Assembly (NCBI GenBank): GCA_023231475.1
Contig: JALJEE010001591.1
Coordinates: 1 to 64,000 of the forward strand
DNA length: 64,000 nucleotides
Direction: 5' to 3'
Origin: Seison nebaliae
Taxonomy: Eukaryota; Rotifera; Pararotatoria; Seisonacea; Seisonidae
Part shown: positions 62,344 through 64,000 of the stretch, piece after piece
How positions within the stretch are numbered: position 1 is the stretch's first letter
How the letters are laid out: every line of letters begins with the position of its first letter
Notes under the pieces: generated by a model
Seen by the model: the letters and a program-made list of their open reading frames with translations, nothing else
The model's database searches: none
What the model was told of the DNA's origin: nothing
Program-made: the position numbers and the translations under genes

Positions 62344-63722
62344 TTAGGCCATATTATAGTAATTTTTGTTTCGATCAACTTCATCTTGATCTATGCCTGA
62401 ATCGACATCTGATCTCTTATCCAACGTACGCGAAGAGGTGATACCTTCTTCATTATTTTCATTATCATTCGAATTCTTTTCAATTATTCCATCTAGTGAC
62501 CAAATACGTAGGGCTCCGTCGTATGAGCCGCTAAATAAACGGTCATCAATTACCTGGAACGAAATCATTTTACATTAATTTTTGACATTATTGATTGACA
62601 GTAACTTGAATGGCGTTTATTGCATATGCGTGACCTCGGAAAGTTCTTTTTAATACACCTGTCTTCGCTTCATAAGCACGTACTAAAGAATCGCCACATC
62701 CCGTAAAAACTGTTGTTACATTTTAATTTGAAAACATTTTGATATATTCGACTAACCGTAATCGTTAATAACTTTCATGCAAATGACAGTATGACGATGT
62801 CCTTTAAAGACACGAATACAATCACCAAATTCACTAATCCATTGTCGAACAGTATGATCACTACTGGCAGAGAATACTTGTTTTCCAACAACCTATTTAA
62901 AGAAATCATGAAATAAGAAGTAATGAAAGAGATTAAAACTTGTAGAGCAATAACGGTTGCTTGATGACCTTCAAAAGTTTTCAAGCATTCACCTTTCCCC
63001 ATTTTCCACGACCGCAATGTATTGTCCGCTGAACCTGTGACAAGTACTTGTCGTTTAATATCAACATCGAGACATAATACTGGTGCAGTATGTCCTTGGA
63101 AAGTCATGAGACACTTACCATCTTCCAAATTCCATAACCTCGCTGTACAGTCTTGTGCACCAGTTATTAAATAATCTTTAGTCGCATCGAGATCATTAGA
63201 TTTTATGGATTTCTTCTTCCTTTTATTCGTATCATCATCATCTTCGTCATCACCTGCCATAAAGAACATTGGATAAACTCCACGGGTATGTCCTCGAAAT
63301 ACTCGTAGACATTGACCTGTCTCCATATTCCAACATCGTGCTGTTCGATCATAACTGCTGCTAAATACGAAATCACTGGTAACTATTAATCGGTTAACAA
63401 CACTAGTATGACCCTCCATAATACAAATACATTCACAAGTGGCCATATCCCATTTTCTGATCGTTTTATCTGCACTACTCGATATGACAAAGTTGTCCAC
63501 AACTCCCAAACTTGTGATGTAATCTTCATGTCCTTCCAACTTTCCAAAACAATCGACAAAATCTGTTTTAGTACTCCATAGTCTAACGGTACGATCTTCC
63601 GAACCTGATGCTAACACACTACAATCGTCACTTACGGCTAAGCAGTTGATGCCAGAATCCTGTTCTTCACAAACCTGAAGACAGAAATCATTTGACGAAT
63701 TCTTTGATGCTCCAGATCCCAT
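62344..63722 (-). CDS. WDR86: WD40-repeat protein, WDR86-like
   Basis: Four exons, 63722-62940, 62892-62757, 62709-62606 and 62553-62344, give 410 aa. The chain forms a beta-propeller of about eight WD repeats: SGSEDRTVRLWS, SSSADKTIRKWD, SSSYDRTARCWN, TGAQDCTARLWN, TGSADNTLRSWK, SASSDHTVRQWI, TGCGDSLVRAYE and SGSYDGALRIWS. Repeat order and the text GHTSVVNRLIV...FSSSYDRTAR match WDR86. A Lys/Asp-rich insertion lies in one blade (DEDDDDTNKRKKKS), and an acidic tail follows the last. The N-terminus MGSGASK fits the N-myristoylation pattern MGxxxS. WD40 propellers are binding platforms, and the function of WDR86 is poorly known. It is convergent with trypsin. Confidence 0.85.
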
Positions 63723-64000
63723 GAAATTTATTTGTTATGCTGTACAAAATCTGTTCAATTATATGGATGAAATTTAATGATTCCTCTTTAGAAATAGAAG
63801 CGAAAGAAAAAAAATTATGAAAACTTCCCGTTGAAGCTACTAGCGACAGAAGGAGAATTACAAATGGAAATGGTCAAACGATAAGTTTCGTTAAAACGAA
63901 ATAATAACGAAAATTGGAATGACTGCAAGAACAAAAAATCAATAAGTTCATCAAACACCATAGTTGATTGACACTTCTCTTATCACGTGAATGATATAAG

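Overview
The window is animal nuclear DNA. It is strongly AT-rich and gene-dense, with long low-complexity Asn and Gln tracts. The coding introns I could place are almost all 37-110 bp. The gene set is metazoan: alpha-tubulin, a GCK-III kinase, EFR3, a KCTD8/12/16-type BTB protein, TRAPPC2, MOCS1, a DDX5-like helicase, a Ly6 protein, trypsin, WDR86 and an ADAR-like deaminase. It resembles a compact invertebrate genome such as that of a mite or rotifer, but I cannot assign a phylum. I saw no tRNA, rRNA, CRISPR array, reverse transcriptase or transposase.

Layout, left to right. 0-5.5 kb: an unrecognised nine-exon type I membrane protein (-), a NOL6-like protein without the family's N-terminal part (+), and a small ankyrin protein (+). 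5.5-19 kb: a GCK-III kinase (+) with a very large Asn-rich insertion, a small orphan gene (-), and a Gln-rich protein (-) whose end resembles a nuclear-receptor ligand-binding domain. 19-30 kb: two long non-coding stretches around an SREBP-like bHLH protein (-). 30-37.5 kb: a dense cluster of MOCS1 (+), an eleven-exon TPR protein (-), alpha-tubulin (-) and TRAPPC2 (-). 40.5-45.3 kb: the KCTD gene (+), a coiled-coil orphan (-) and the ADAR-like gene (-). 45.3-52 kb: 6.7 kb without a convincing exon. 52-63.7 kb: Ly6 (+), EFR3 (+), DDX5-like helicase (-), trypsin (+) and WDR86 (-).

For most multi-exon genes I derived splice sites by requiring family homology and an unbroken frame. The summed exon lengths come out divisible by three in every gene reported. 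Two results stand out. First, 41 of the 44 coding 5' splice sites I rely on begin GTT rather than the usual GTA or GTG. Second, the junction between the MOCS1A and MOCS1B halves of MOCS1 has tandem acceptors four bases apart: one ends MOCS1A in its Gly-Gly tail, the other fuses it to MOCS1B. The genes look like ordinary housekeeping and signalling genes with no obvious shared pathway; I see no operon-like or system-like cluster.
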